A stretch of DNA of 64,000 nt from Brumimicrobium glaciale (GTDB taxonomy: Bacteria > Bacteroidota > Bacteroidia > Flavobacteriales_D > Crocinitomicaceae): positions 800,494 to 864,493 of the forward strand of contig NZ_SETE01000002.1 in NCBI RefSeq assembly GCF_004152935.1. The letters run 5' to 3'. Under the pieces are notes generated by a model, which saw only the letters and a program-made list of their open reading frames with translations, did no database searches and was not told the DNA's origin. Positions 51,139-61,336 of the stretch are shown piece by piece. Position numbers and translations under genes: made by a program. Numbering within the stretch: position 1 is the stretch's first letter; every line of letters starts with the position of its first letter.

Positions 51139-54100
51139 ATGAAAAGCACACTACTTTTTCAGAAACTTTGCCTTGTTGGATTTTTGTTTGTCTCTTTAAA
51201 TGTGGAGGGGCAATGTACATCAGAAGCAAGTAACGATGCTGATAGTAAAATAGACATTGTTCAATTAACCGGAAACTCGATAAACCTCAATAATAATTCA
51301 TCAACTTCAGTATGTGTTACAAGAACTGAGTTTTATACAGGAGTAGATATCCCAGATTTAATAAGAGGAAATACCTACACATTAAATATTACACAAGGAA
51401 CTTGCAACGGAGAATACAATAGATATGCAAATGCTTGGATTGATTACGATAATAACAATGACTTTACTGGAGGCAATGAAGCTTTAAGCAATGGAACTTC
51501 AAGTAACTCCACAGCAGATTTTATTCATTCATTTATATTTACAGTTCCTATGACAGCAACATTAGGAAATAGAAAAATGAGGATAATTCTGATTGAAGGC
51601 TCTTCTAATCTAACAGATCCATGTATAAGTTACACTTTTGGTGAGACCGAAGAGTATTGGGTTGATATTATAGACCCAATTTCTAATCCTTATTGCTCTT
51701 CTGCCCCTTCAAGCAATATCGACAGTAAAATTGATAACATAAAACTCATAGCAAATTCAATTACGCTTAACAATTCAACAATAGGAACATCATGTAATAG
51801 ATACAGTGATTTCACCTCAGGTCAAAATATACCTGATTTAGTAAGAGGAGTAGCATATACTGTTGAAATCACCCAAGGAACATGTGGAACAGATTTCGAT
51901 AGATTTGCAAATGCTTGGATCGACTACAATAAGGATTACGATTTTGTTGATGCATCAGAAATGTTAGGAACTGGAACAACCTTTTCTAATGTTGATGGAT
52001 ATACGCATACCTATACATTCACTGTCCCAACTACTGCAACATTAGGACAAACCAGAATGAGAACTACGATTTCTGAAGCTAGTATTACAGACCCATGTAG
52101 TAATGGAAGTTATCAATGGGGAGAAACAGAAGATTATACAGTAAATATTATTGCTATCGCTGCAACTCCAATGACCTACACCTCCAGCACCGTAACGCAA
52201 AACAACACATCAGATGTGCTCACATGTTCAGAAAATCAAGAAATAATTGGTATTCAAATTGTAACTAGTGGAACAACTTCACCACTTGCTGCTACAATGT
52301 TTAGAATAAAAACAAATGGAAGTACCAATAGTCGTATTTTAACTAATGTATCAAATGTTGATATTTACTATACTGGTACAAATTCAACTTTTGCACCAAC
52401 AACACATTTCGGGAATAAACCACCAGAATTTACGGGGGTTGCTGTAGACATAACAGGATCGCAAACCCTGGCTGAAGGAACCAATTACTTTTGGGTGGTT
52501 TATGATATAAATACAAGTGCAAATATTGGTGATTTAATAGATGCAAGATGTAATAAAATTTCATTTGGTGGAGTAATTCCTATTCAAGATCCAACTATTC
52601 CTAATCCTTCAGTTAACAGAACTATAGTTGCTTGTGCAAAGCCAGGAGGCCTAGGAACTAAAAATCTTACTGCATGGTGGGAGCCTGACGGATTAACAAA
52701 TGGGAACTTAACTTCTTGGTCAACTACACATCCAATTGGAAGCCAAATAATTTCTGTCACCGATGATGCCGCTCCTTACTCTCAAGTTACAGAAACCCCT
52801 GCTGATGGAATTTTTAACTACAGAAAAGTTATAGATTTCAATGGGAATAGCGGTAGTAATCTAAAGATTTTAAAAACCACTGCAGGAATAGACTTATTGA
52901 AAAACCAAAACGCTGGTGATAAGGGAACATTCTTTGTTGTCTATGCTCAACCATCGAGTGGCGCAAGTGATGGTGTAATAACATATAAGAATGGCTCAGA
53001 TGGAGTTCAAATGAGAGGATGGGGTAGAATAGCAATTGGTGCTGGTGATGATCACAATGGAGCAAGAGACTTCACTCCATCAATTAATAGAAAACAAATG
53101 TTAGTCTCTTATAAAGGAAATAAATCATCTCCAACTTCGATGAGCGCCATGAAAGACGGTTCAATACAAAGCACCACGTTTGAATCTTCCGCCTTAATGG
53201 TTACCGGCCTAACACTTGGCGCTAAACAAATGTCTCCTAGTGTTTATGGAGAATATTTCTCCGGCTATTTATCTGAGACAATTTTCTACAATGTAGACTT
53301 ATCAGATGCAGAAATTAATAGAGTTAATTCTTACCTAGCAATAAAATATGGTATAACATTAGGAACTACTGCCACACCAATCAGCTACAATTCTTCATTA
53401 GGAACTACGATTTGGGCAGGAAATTCAGCTTACCAACGCAATATTATCGGTATAGGAAAAGACCAAAACTCTAATTTATTACAAAAACAATCACACCAAT
53501 TTGATGACAGTGTACGTATTTATAAAGGTAATTTAAACACTCCGAACTCAGGAAACCCAAGTACGTTTGCTAACGATAGATCTTTTGTAGTAATGGGAGC
53601 TAGCACCGGAAGACTATGTGCAACAGATAACTCCAACACAGAACTTCCTCCAGGTTTAGGTCTTTTCTCTAAACTGGAAAGAGAATGGAGAATCACACGC
53701 ACCAACATGAACGAAACATTCAATATTGACATCAGATTGGCTGGTTGTGGAATCCCTGGCAGTGTTGATATTTCAGATTTAAGATTCTTAGTCGATACAG
53801 ATGATAATTTCGCAAATGGAAACACAGTAGCTTATGCTCATGGAAGTTCATCAGGATTTGCAATTAGCTATGCGAGTGGAACAATTTCAGTTAAAGGAAT
53901 TAGCACAACGCATATTCCTAATAATGCAACACGCTTTTTTACCATTGGATCAATTAAAAGTGCAACACCACTTCCTGTAGAATTAACAGAATTTAGTTCG
54001 AACTGTGAAAGCAGATTTGTTAATCTTAAATGGACAACAGCTTCGGAAACCAACAATGATTTCTTTACTATAGAAAAATCTACTGATGGTTATGATTTCG

Positions 54101-54498
54101 AAACTTCTGCTTTAATTGATGGGCAAGGTAATAAAAGCACAGCCAGCAATTACGAATATCATGCCTTTGATAGACAAATGGGCATTAGTTATTACCGACT
54201 TTCACAAACAGACTTTGATGGAACGGTAGAAATCTTAAAGACCATTTCATCTAATTGTTCTGGAGACTTTGAGATTAGCATTTATCCAAACCCAACAAAA
54301 GAAGGTGTTTTTGTTTCTTTAAATAGTAGCGCAGAAAAAGAGTTTGAAATATTCATTTATAACTTACTAGGAAAAGAAATTTCATCACATAAAATCAACG
54401 GATCAACATATGTTCCTTTGCCTTACGCAAGTGGAGTTTATTTATTCAAATACAAAATAAATGGAATTGAAAAAATAGAGAGAATCGTTAAGCAATAG
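51139..54498 (+). CDS. Large GEVED-domain T9SS-secreted surface protein
   Basis: A 1119-residue exported protein: signal peptide (residues 1-28, ending NVEGQ), two GEVED domains (about 35-180 and 190-340, each with NAWIDY(D/N) and a final GETE(E/D)Y motif), a BNR-neuraminidase-N-like domain (about 345-500, CSENQEIIGIQIVTSGTTSP), a LamG-like domain (about 540-720, LSDAEINRVNSYLAIKYGITLG), a beta domain (VVMGASTGRLCATD, FSKLEREWRITRTN) and a T9SS type A domain (ISIYPNPTKEGVFVSLN, ending RIVKQ). Its last ~550 residues are a close paralog of the interrupted gene at 45520. GEVED domains are typical of bacterial surface proteins and may bind metal. The role is inferred to be adhesion. Confidence 0.85.
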   Translation: MKSTLLFQKLCLVGFLFVSLNVEGQCTSEASNDADSKIDIVQLTGNSINLNNNSSTSVCVTRTEFYTGVDIPDLIRGNTYTLNITQGTCNGEYNRYANAWIDYDNNNDFTGGNEALSNGTSSNSTADFIHSFIFTVPMTATLGNRKMRIILIEGSSNLTDPCISYTFGETEEYWVDIIDPISNPYCSSAPSSNIDSKIDNIKLIANSITLNNSTIGTSCNRYSDFTSGQNIPDLVRGVAYTVEITQGTCGTDFDRFANAWIDYNKDYDFVDASEMLGTGTTFSNVDGYTHTYTFTVPTTATLGQTRMRTTISEASITDPCSNGSYQWGETEDYTVNIIAIAATPMTYTSSTVTQNNTSDVLTCSENQEIIGIQIVTSGTTSPLAATMFRIKTNGSTNSRILTNVSNVDIYYTGTNSTFAPTTHFGNKPPEFTGVAVDITGSQTLAEGTNYFWVVYDINTSANIGDLIDARCNKISFGGVIPIQDPTIPNPSVNRTIVACAKPGGLGTKNLTAWWEPDGLTNGNLTSWSTTHPIGSQIISVTDDAAPYSQVTETPADGIFNYRKVIDFNGNSGSNLKILKTTAGIDLLKNQNAGDKGTFFVVYAQPSSGASDGVITYKNGSDGVQMRGWGRIAIGAGDDHNGARDFTPSINRKQMLVSYKGNKSSPTSMSAMKDGSIQSTTFESSALMVTGLTLGAKQMSPSVYGEYFSGYLSETIFYNVDLSDAEINRVNSYLAIKYGITLGTTATPISYNSSLGTTIWAGNSAYQRNIIGIGKDQNSNLLQKQSHQFDDSVRIYKGNLNTPNSGNPSTFANDRSFVVMGASTGRLCATDNSNTELPPGLGLFSKLEREWRITRTNMNETFNIDIRLAGCGIPGSVDISDLRFLVDTDDNFANGNTVAYAHGSSSGFAISYASGTISVKGISTTHIPNNATRFFTIGSIKSATPLPVELTEFSSNCESRFVNLKWTTASETNNDFFTIEKSTDGYDFETSALIDGQGNKSTASNYEYHAFDRQMGISYYRLSQTDFDGTVEILKTISSNCSGDFEISIYPNPTKEGVFVSLNSSAEKEFEIFIYNLLGKEISSHKINGSTYVPLPYASGVYLFKYKINGIEKIERIVKQ

Positions 54499-54541
54499 AG
54501 TAAGTAGTGTTATGATGGGCTTAATGACGATCTCTGTAAAT

Positions 54542-54574
54542 GGTCGATAGAAGAAATTCTATCGGCCTTTTTTA
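54542..54574 (+). terminator. Intrinsic terminator
   Basis: GGTCGATAG / CTATCGGCC (one G-T pair) with an 8-base loop, followed by TTTTTT. It lies 45 bases past the stop of the 51139 gene. Confidence 0.85.
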
Positions 54575-54675
54575 TGAATAGGAAAATAAAATCAATTTCA
54601 TAAAATCGTAATCTATAATTCCATTGTACCGTTTCTTGAAATAATAACTATTTTTAGCTCTTCTACATCTAAACT

Positions 54676-56745
54676 ATGTTTATGAAAATGTTACCCACTA
54701 AATTAAAGCCTATTCTCAACGCACTAACTGAACAAGCTATAATTTTATTTCCCTCTATTCTAATTATCAAGTTTTTCGATCTCTTTATTTTTGAAAAAGA
54801 GCCATTTAAAACGGATGGAGAAATGCTAAGAATCTTTGCGATTATTGTTTACAAAGAGCTAATATTTATCGTTATCTATCTCTTAACGATGGGCCTTTTA
54901 TTAAGTTTTATCAAATTAATATCACGACCTGTATATTGGTTCTTAACCATACTTTCCTCCCTATTGTTGCTCTTCGTTTATCTTGTTACATCACAATATT
55001 ATCATACTGCCTATTTAATTTTGGATCATGTTATCTTATTTTTCACATTAGATGAATTATTAGAAATTGCTGCAAGTGAAACGGGAAGATTAGCAAATCA
55101 ATATTTCTGGTATTATTTTCTTCCTATTTTAGCTTTAGTTTTGGCTTTGATATTTAACAAAGCCATCATCACAAAGATCATTTCATTAAAAATAACTAAA
55201 GCAATTTTCGCTATTTTATTGGTAGTATTGGGTGTAAATTTCATGACCAAGAATGATAAACTCACAGAAAAGCAAAAAACAATAGTCACTTCAAAACCTA
55301 AATATATATTTTCAAGCATAATATCACATTTGGGAGAGAAGAATGAACTTGAAAATTTAAATGAAAAAGAGTTTTTTACAACAGTAAGTGAATTAAGAAA
55401 TTTCATGGGATGGAAAGCTTCTGCACATCAAATTGAATATCCATTCGCACGAAAATTTGAAAACGAAGAAAATAATTTAAGCGAATACTTCAACACATTT
55501 GACCAAGCTCCTAATGTTGTAATGGTATTTTGTGAAGGACTAAGCTCAACTTTCTCTGGACCAAATGCAGTTTTGGAAAGTCTCACTCCGTACCTTGATG
55601 AATTATATGCTAAAAGCCTCTATTGGCCAAATACAATTAGTAATACTGATAGAACGCATGGTGTTTTTGCAAATGCTTTATCTTCTCTACCTCATGGTAG
55701 TGTCCGCGGAATGCTTAATTTAAAGTCGACATTTCCACAACATTTATCGATTCCCAAACTATTAATTTCAAATGGTTATTCTTCTTCGTTTACTTATGGA
55801 GGTTGGGGCTATTTCGATAATTTTGAACCATATCTGCGAATGAATTACGTTAAAAGCATTCGCGATAAAGTGGTCATTATAGAGAAAGATATTGCTCAAA
55901 TTGAAAAGAAAGAAGATGAATTCTCGTGGGGATTTCACGATAAAAAGATGGTAGATTTATATTTCAAATTTAAAGACACAAGTTATAATGAACCATTTCT
56001 CGATATTTTCATCACACTAAGCCTGCATAGTCCTTTCAATATTCCAGAAGAGGACAGGTACAGAGCTATTGCCAAAGAAAGATTGAAGAATATTAAAAAT
56101 GGAGAAATGCTTTATGAAAATTATAAAGAAGTAATAGCTGCAATTATCTATCAAGATGAAGCTTTAGGAAACTTTATGGAGGAATATAAAAAGAGACCCG
56201 AATACGAAAATACCATCTTCGTTTTTGTTGGGGATCACAATGTAAACACACTGCCATTGAGATCTGAACTTGACTCTCATTTTGTGCCGTTGGCAATCTT
56301 TAGCCCAAATTTAAAAAAGAATAAAACTTTTAAGGATATTGTTGCGCACACAGACATTCCTCATAGTTTAACCACTTTGATTTCCCCTTATTTAAATCAA
56401 AAAGAAATTCCACAACACACCCACTGGGTAGGAAATGGATTAAGTACAAAAGACATTCTTTCCGCTTCTCAACCCAAATTTATAGGTCGATTTAATGGTG
56501 ATGTTATTGGTGTAATTCAGAACGACACGCTTTTAATGAATGATAAAGTTTATAAAATTGGACAAAAACTGAGTATTTCAGAAATTAACGGTGGAGATCG
56601 TAAAACTTATTTTGATAAACAAATTAGAAATTACAAAATCTTAAATCAATATGTTGTCGATAGTCTAAAACTTATGCTCCCAGAAGACACATTAACATAT
56701 CCCAACGCAGAAGCTAAGTTTTTCTTTCCCGATTATGATGAGTAA
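54676..56745 (+). CDS. LTA-synthase-like membrane sulfatase/phosphotransferase
   Basis: A 689-residue protein with five membrane helices in its first ~190 residues and an extracytoplasmic alkaline-phosphatase-type domain. The active-site pattern follows LtaS: Glu287 in MVFCEGLSS, nucleophile Thr327 in SNTDRTHGVFANALSSLP, and Asp520-His521 in FVGDHNVN (LtaS: Glu255, Thr300, Asp475-His476). His570 near HTDIPHSLTT is also typical. Gram-negative members transfer phosphoglycerol or phosphoethanolamine to lipids, glycans or peptidoglycan precursors; the substrate here cannot be told. The start MFMKMLPTK is accepted; a later Met is possible. Monocistronic, ahead of cydAB. Confidence 0.9.
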   Translation: MFMKMLPTKLKPILNALTEQAIILFPSILIIKFFDLFIFEKEPFKTDGEMLRIFAIIVYKELIFIVIYLLTMGLLLSFIKLISRPVYWFLTILSSLLLLFVYLVTSQYYHTAYLILDHVILFFTLDELLEIAASETGRLANQYFWYYFLPILALVLALIFNKAIITKIISLKITKAIFAILLVVLGVNFMTKNDKLTEKQKTIVTSKPKYIFSSIISHLGEKNELENLNEKEFFTTVSELRNFMGWKASAHQIEYPFARKFENEENNLSEYFNTFDQAPNVVMVFCEGLSSTFSGPNAVLESLTPYLDELYAKSLYWPNTISNTDRTHGVFANALSSLPHGSVRGMLNLKSTFPQHLSIPKLLISNGYSSSFTYGGWGYFDNFEPYLRMNYVKSIRDKVVIIEKDIAQIEKKEDEFSWGFHDKKMVDLYFKFKDTSYNEPFLDIFITLSLHSPFNIPEEDRYRAIAKERLKNIKNGEMLYENYKEVIAAIIYQDEALGNFMEEYKKRPEYENTIFVFVGDHNVNTLPLRSELDSHFVPLAIFSPNLKKNKTFKDIVAHTDIPHSLTTLISPYLNQKEIPQHTHWVGNGLSTKDILSASQPKFIGRFNGDVIGVIQNDTLLMNDKVYKIGQKLSISEINGGDRKTYFDKQIRNYKILNQYVVDSLKLMLPEDTLTYPNAEAKFFFPDYDE

Positions 56746-56978
56746 AATCTATGGCCTCAATTTTAAAGCTCTCGCAAGAATTATCAAAAAAACATTTTTA
56801 AGCCTTTGGACTGAAAGACTTATTTATTTAAACCCTATGCCCATGAAAAGGCTTGAAATACTTTAAATCTGTGCTAACTATTTAGAACCATTATTAACCA
56901 CTCATCTAAGCAACAAATGTTACCGATTTTTTCTATCGGAATGACTACCTTCACCCAATAATCACAAAAAACTGATTG

Positions 56979-58313
56979 ATGGAAGAAATGATCTTTTACG
57001 ATAGAATGCAATTTGCCTTTACTATCACTTTTCACTATATATTTCCACAATTAACCATGGGACTTTCCCTGATGATTGTTTATTTCAAATGGAAATTCCT
57101 CAGAACTAAAGTTGCAAAATATAACGAAGCTGCGAAATTCTGGATGAAGATATTCGCTTTGAATTTTGCTATGGGAGTTGTGACAGGAATCCCAATGGAG
57201 TTTCAATTTGGAACCAACTGGGCAAAATTCTCAGAACTCACAGGAGGAATTATTGGTCAAACCCTTGCCATGGAAGGAATGTTTTCATTTTTCCTTGAAT
57301 CATCATTCTTAGGACTTTTCTTATTCGGTGAAAAATTATTGGGTCAAAGACTTCATTTCTTAACCGGATTCTTGGTTTTCCTTGGCTCTTGGGCAAGTGG
57401 ATTCTTAATCATCGCAACGCACTCATGGATGCAACATCCTGTAGGATACGAAATATTAGAAAACGGACGCTATGTTTTGACTAATTTCAGTGCATTATTC
57501 TCCAATCCATGGTTGATGCCAGCATTTTTACACAATCAAATGGGATCTGTAATCACTTCCTCTTTTGTAGTTGCTGGAATTGGAGCATTCTATTTATTGA
57601 GTAACAAACACAGTGAATTTGGAAAGCTTTTCGTGAAAACAGGAGTTATTTTCGGATTGGTTTCAAGTATTTTGGTGGCTTTCCCAACAGGAGACTGGAC
57701 AGCGAAAAATGTAGCTAAATATCAACCCGCAGCTTTTGCAGGAATGGAAGGAATTTTCGAAACAGAAGAAGGTGGAGCAGAAATAATTCTAATTGGCCAG
57801 CCAGACATGGAAAATAAAAGGTTGGATAATAAAATTGCAGTTCCAAATGTGTTGAGTTTCTTAACCTACCAAAATTGGGACACACAAGTGAAAGGTTTAA
57901 ATGAATTTGATGAAAGCGTTCACCCAACAAATGTCCCTGGATTATATTACGCATATCACATCATGGTTGGTCTCGGTACAATATTCATTGGGCTTATGGT
58001 ATTGGCGACAATTCAATTATTCAGGAAGAAACTCTACACAACAAAATGGATTCTCTGGTCATTATTATTCATGATTCCTTTCCCATACATTGCAAATACG
58101 ACAGGTTGGTACACCGCAGAATTAGGAAGACAACCTTGGTTAGTTTATGATTTATTGAGAACTGTAGATGGAATTTCACCAACTGTTTCATCCGGAAACA
58201 CCTTATTCACTTTACTCGGATTTATTGGTTTGTACTTTTTACTAGGCTTACTCTTCTTATTGTTGGCTGGTAAAATCATCAATAAAGGTCCTGAACAAAT
58301 AAAACTTAATTAA
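56979..58313 (+). CDS. cydA: Cytochrome bd ubiquinol oxidase subunit I
   Basis: A 444-residue subunit of the high-affinity terminal oxidase, holding the haem sites and quinol site. ATG at 56979 is chosen over TTG at 56976 because it puts the haem ligand His at residue 19, as in E. coli. The second ligand is His185 (E. coli His186) and the third Met329 in HIMVGLG. The signature GWYTAELGRQPW is present. It is about 80 residues shorter than E. coli CydA because the Q-loop is the short type. It is followed by cydB after 2 bases (stop at 58313, start at 58316), so it is in an operon. Confidence 0.97.
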   Translation: MEEMIFYDRMQFAFTITFHYIFPQLTMGLSLMIVYFKWKFLRTKVAKYNEAAKFWMKIFALNFAMGVVTGIPMEFQFGTNWAKFSELTGGIIGQTLAMEGMFSFFLESSFLGLFLFGEKLLGQRLHFLTGFLVFLGSWASGFLIIATHSWMQHPVGYEILENGRYVLTNFSALFSNPWLMPAFLHNQMGSVITSSFVVAGIGAFYLLSNKHSEFGKLFVKTGVIFGLVSSILVAFPTGDWTAKNVAKYQPAAFAGMEGIFETEEGGAEIILIGQPDMENKRLDNKIAVPNVLSFLTYQNWDTQVKGLNEFDESVHPTNVPGLYYAYHIMVGLGTIFIGLMVLATIQLFRKKLYTTKWILWSLLFMIPFPYIANTTGWYTAELGRQPWLVYDLLRTVDGISPTVSSGNTLFTLLGFIGLYFLLGLLFLLLAGKIINKGPEQIKLN

Positions 58314-58315
58314 TT

Positions 58316-59392
58316 ATGGAAATCTTCTGGTATATCGTTTTAATGACCATTCTAACCATTTACATAATTTTAGATGGATATGATTTTGGAGCAGGAATTG
58401 TCCATTTATTTTTCGCTAAAAAGGAAAAGGACAAAAAAGCAATCACAAGTGCAATTGGACCTTTTTGGGATGCCAATGAAGTATGGTTAGTTGCAGGAGG
58501 TGGGATTTTATTCTTTGCATTCCCTACCCTTTATGCCGTTGCGTTTAGTGGATTTTATTTACCCTTAATAATGATTCTTTGGTTACTTATTTTTAGAGCC
58601 ATCGGATTAGAATTACGTGGACAAATTAAAAATTCTATGTGGGAAACCATCTGGGATAAAGCTTTTGGAATCTCTAGTTTATTGTTGGCTTTATTTTTCG
58701 GTGTTGCTTTAGGAAACGTCGTGAGAGGAGTAAATTTGGGAATGGTAACAGAAGGAGCTGCTACAACCGAAGCACCCTATTTCTTTTTACCATTATGGAA
58801 TTCAACATTTAGCCCTACAGCTGAACATTTAGGTGTTATTGATTGGTTCACTCTGTTTTTAGGAGTGGTTAGCGTTATAGCATTATTGATGCACGGAGCG
58901 AACTGGATTATCTTTAAAACAAATTCAGAATTAAATCCTAAATTGAGAAAGGTAGTTTTCAATTTAAACTTTGTTTTGCTAGCCTTAGTAATTATCTCTC
59001 TATCGGTTTGGCATATTATTGAGCCTAATCCCTTTCATAATTTCATGGCGCATCCTTGGATGTGGATTTTCCCAGTCATTTCTTTCATTGGAATTTTCGG
59101 AATGTTTAAAGTAAAAACATTTAAAAAAGATGGATTAGGATTCTTATTCTCGTCATTGTTCCTTTTTGGAGGATTAACTTCAACTGTAGCATCAATATTC
59201 CCAAAAGTTCTACCTTCAACCAATGATGTTGTTCCATCATTAACAATTTACAATACAGCTGCAGGAGAATATGGACTTTCTGTAGGAGTTTACTGGTTTG
59301 TAATAGCGATAGTTTTAGTAACCATATATATGTTTGTTCAATACCGCGTTTTCAAAGGAAAAATGGACGATGTTGGCTACGGAGATCATTAA
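58316..59392 (+). CDS. cydB: Cytochrome bd ubiquinol oxidase subunit II
   Basis: A 358-residue integral membrane protein with about eight to nine helices, partner of CydA. Features include DGYDFGAGIVHLFFAKKEKDKKAITSAIGPFWDANEVWLVAGGGILFFAFP (the conserved CydB N-terminus) and GNVVRGVNLG. It follows cydA by 2 bases. A third small subunit (CydX) is not seen in the usual place; the 101-residue protein downstream is larger and different. Confidence 0.97.
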   Translation: MEIFWYIVLMTILTIYIILDGYDFGAGIVHLFFAKKEKDKKAITSAIGPFWDANEVWLVAGGGILFFAFPTLYAVAFSGFYLPLIMILWLLIFRAIGLELRGQIKNSMWETIWDKAFGISSLLLALFFGVALGNVVRGVNLGMVTEGAATTEAPYFFLPLWNSTFSPTAEHLGVIDWFTLFLGVVSVIALLMHGANWIIFKTNSELNPKLRKVVFNLNFVLLALVIISLSVWHIIEPNPFHNFMAHPWMWIFPVISFIGIFGMFKVKTFKKDGLGFLFSSLFLFGGLTSTVASIFPKVLPSTNDVVPSLTIYNTAAGEYGLSVGVYWFVIAIVLVTIYMFVQYRVFKGKMDDVGYGDH

Positions 59393-59416
59393 TTATTTTC
59401 AAAATCTATTTTTGAT

Positions 59417-59722
59417 ATGACCCTTACTCTAATTTCAATGATTAGTATTTTTGTAGGAATAGCCGGTGCAAATCTACTGGCTATCTTCAAGAAGAAATAT
59501 TCTATGGGATTCACTGGAAATACGCTTGCTGGCGTTTTTGGAGGAATATTCTTTATCAAGTCATTTGGAAGGTTAGGTTTTAATCCATTCGCAATCATGG
59601 AGACTGGTGATGTTAACTATATACTTTTTACAATTAACATGTTGGTTTCTTTAATTGGCGGAGCAATTGGACTCTTCGTATTGAAGTTAGTCACCAATAA
59701 AATGAATAAAGAAAAGTCTTAG
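59417..59722 (+). CDS. Small membrane protein
   Basis: A 101-residue protein with three membrane segments (LISMISIFVGIAGANLLAIF, LAGVFGGIFFIKSFGRL, and ILFTINMLVSLIGGAIGLFVL) and a basic tail. Its Gly-rich helices recall transglycosylase-associated proteins, but the similarity is weak. It starts 24 bases after cydB and may be co-transcribed with the oxidase genes. A hairpin TGAATCT/AGATTCA (59745-59768) follows. Confidence 0.65.
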   Translation: MTLTLISMISIFVGIAGANLLAIFKKKYSMGFTGNTLAGVFGGIFFIKSFGRLGFNPFAIMETGDVNYILFTINMLVSLIGGAIGLFVLKLVTNKMNKEKS

Positions 59723-59828
59723 GTAACATTATTTCTAAACAAGGTGAATCTCGAATTCTTTAGATTCATTAGCATTTTGAGTTGAATCAAAAATAATAAG
59801 TTTCTTATCTTTAGCAAAAAAACAAACC

Positions 59829-60503
59829 ATGTCAAATACAGTTCCTCAAAAAGCATTTACTTTCTTAAATAAATTAGCGAAAAACAACGATAGAGACTGG
59901 TTCAATGAAAACAAACCTGAATACAAAGCTATTGAAAGTGAAGTAAAAGAGTTCTTCAACGAACTTTTATTAAAAATGCAATCCTACGACAAACTGGAAA
60001 AACTAAAGATGTTTCGGATTTATAGAGATGTTCGTTTCTCTAAAAACAAAGAACCATACAAAATTCATATCAGTGGAAACTACATTCGTATTAAGCCAGA
60101 TTTAAGAGGAAGCTATTATTTACATATCCAGCCAGGAGCAAGTTTTATAGCAACCGGATTTTGGGCACCTGAAAAGGATGACTTACTACGAATCAGAAAA
60201 GAGTTTGAAATGGATTCTTCAGAAATCAGAGAGATTCTAGCAGGTAAAAAGCTTAAATCGATTTGGGGAGAGATAGAAGGAGAAGAATTAAAAACTGCAC
60301 CTAAAGGCTTTAATAAAGAACATGAAAATATTGATTTAATCAGAAAGAAGCAGTTTGTATTCACAAAAAACTTCACAGACGAAGAGGTAATATCCCCAGA
60401 CTTCATCAATGAAGTAAATGAAGCCTTCAAAGCAATTAGACCTTACTTTGATTATATGACTGACGTTTTGACAACAGATGAGAACGGACTTTCATTAATT
60501 TAA
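59829..60503 (+). CDS. DUF2461 family protein
   Basis: A 224-residue cytosolic protein with the DUF2461/TIGR02453 pattern: FLNKLAKNNDRDWFNENKPEY at the N-terminus, then MFRIYRDVRFSKNKEPYKIHISGNYIR, PGASFIATGFWAPEKDDLLRIR, and a final FTDEEVISPDFINEV. The N-D-R-x-W-F and R-x-x-R-D-V-R-F-S-K-N-K motifs are diagnostic for the family. It has no signal peptide. Function is not known; the fold is beta-rich. A possible promoter is TATCTTTA at about 59805. It is a single gene. Confidence 0.9.
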   Translation: MSNTVPQKAFTFLNKLAKNNDRDWFNENKPEYKAIESEVKEFFNELLLKMQSYDKLEKLKMFRIYRDVRFSKNKEPYKIHISGNYIRIKPDLRGSYYLHIQPGASFIATGFWAPEKDDLLRIRKEFEMDSSEIREILAGKKLKSIWGEIEGEELKTAPKGFNKEHENIDLIRKKQFVFTKNFTDEEVISPDFINEVNEAFKAIRPYFDYMTDVLTTDENGLSLI

Positions 60504-60512
60504 AATTAAAGA

Positions 60513-60655
60513 AAAACAATTACGAATTCGAGAAAGTCAATTACGAATTACAAAAATTACGAATTACGAATTGGGCAGCAGCCTTTAATTATAAATCAAA
60601 AGATCTAATCCTTGACTAAGTTTTAAAAATGCGTAATTGATAATTCGTAATTACA
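60513..60655. repeat. AATTACG-type heptad repeats in opposite orientations
   Basis: AATTACG units run forward at about 60520-60580 and CGTAATT units in reverse at 60630-60650, so the tracts can pair with each other. Single copies of the same word appear at 4275-4290, 17355-17380 and 60957-60970. Sequence between the tracts shows no gene. Confidence 0.65.
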
Positions 60656-60663
60656 TTAATTGA

Positions 60664-60825
60664 CTATAATTTATCTATCTCTTTCAATACTTCCGAAGCT
60701 TCATAAGTTTTTTGGTCACTCATCTTTCGATTTGTGGTAGATAAAGTATACGCTTCTTTCAAAAGTTTATCATACTTCTCTTCTAATTTTTCTCTCTCTG
60801 TTTTCTTTTTGAATAATCCGAACAT
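60664..60825 (-). CDS. Lacal_2735 family small protein
   Basis: A 53-residue protein in full: it begins MFGLFKKKTEREKLEEKYDKL and ends EASEVLKEIDKL, with LLKEAYTLSTTNRKMSDQKTY between. This matches the Lacal_2735 family of short, charged, helical proteins in Flavobacteriia. The Leu spacing suggests an amphipathic helix or coiled coil. It is too short for many gene finders but has an ATG, consistent codon use and a family match. Function unknown. Confidence 0.85.
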   Translation of the reverse strand: MFGLFKKKTEREKLEEKYDKLLKEAYTLSTTNRKMSDQKTYEASEVLKEIDKL

Positions 60826-60985
60826 GGCGATAATTTTGTTTTATACTTAACGTATTCAAAGCTTAAAAGTTCATTAAAAACTAGATTTATATATTTGCTT
60901 AGTAAATTCATTTTCATACCAATTCAATCTTAAATATTAAAGCCTCGCTAAACATTAATTCGTAATTGACTATTATCTAATTCTC

Positions 60986-61336
60986 TCAATTGAACCATAC
61001 AGCATACTTCTGTCTTCTTAACTCAAAAGCCAATTGCTCCTCCATCTTCAATGCTTCAGCTTGAGTTTTCATCGGATTCAAATGATTGTATAAACTAGGC
61101 CGAAGATATTTACCATATTTCTCTACGATGTTAGCAGAAATTTTGTGTCCTTTCTTGCTGATATATCCAGTTTTGTGTTGTTCAAATCGTTCTGCTGGCG
61201 TTTTACTTGTCATTCCAACATAAACACATTGCATACTTCCGTTATACTGTGGATTCGCATTTCTGAACTTTGCATTGTCGGTAAAAACACGTTTCGATAA
61301 TTCTATTACATAAACAGAATATTCAGCTTTGGCCAT
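60986..61336 (-). CDS. GIY-YIG nuclease family protein
   Basis: A 116-residue protein with a GIY-YIG-like core: YSVYVIELSKR (first strand), then CVYVGMTSKTPAERFEQHKTG (second strand and helix with the conserved Arg in ERFEQH), and a Glu in KMEEQLAFELRRQ near the C-terminus that could be the metal ligand. The canonical GIY is replaced by YVI and YIG by YVG, which is normal for UvrC-like small proteins. It is probably an endonuclease or a degenerate relative of unknown target. It is a single cytosolic gene on the minus strand. Confidence 0.8.
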   Translation of the reverse strand: MAKAEYSVYVIELSKRVFTDNAKFRNANPQYNGSMQCVYVGMTSKTPAERFEQHKTGYISKKGHKISANIVEKYGKYLRPSLYNHLNPMKTQAEALKMEEQLAFELRRQKYAVWFN

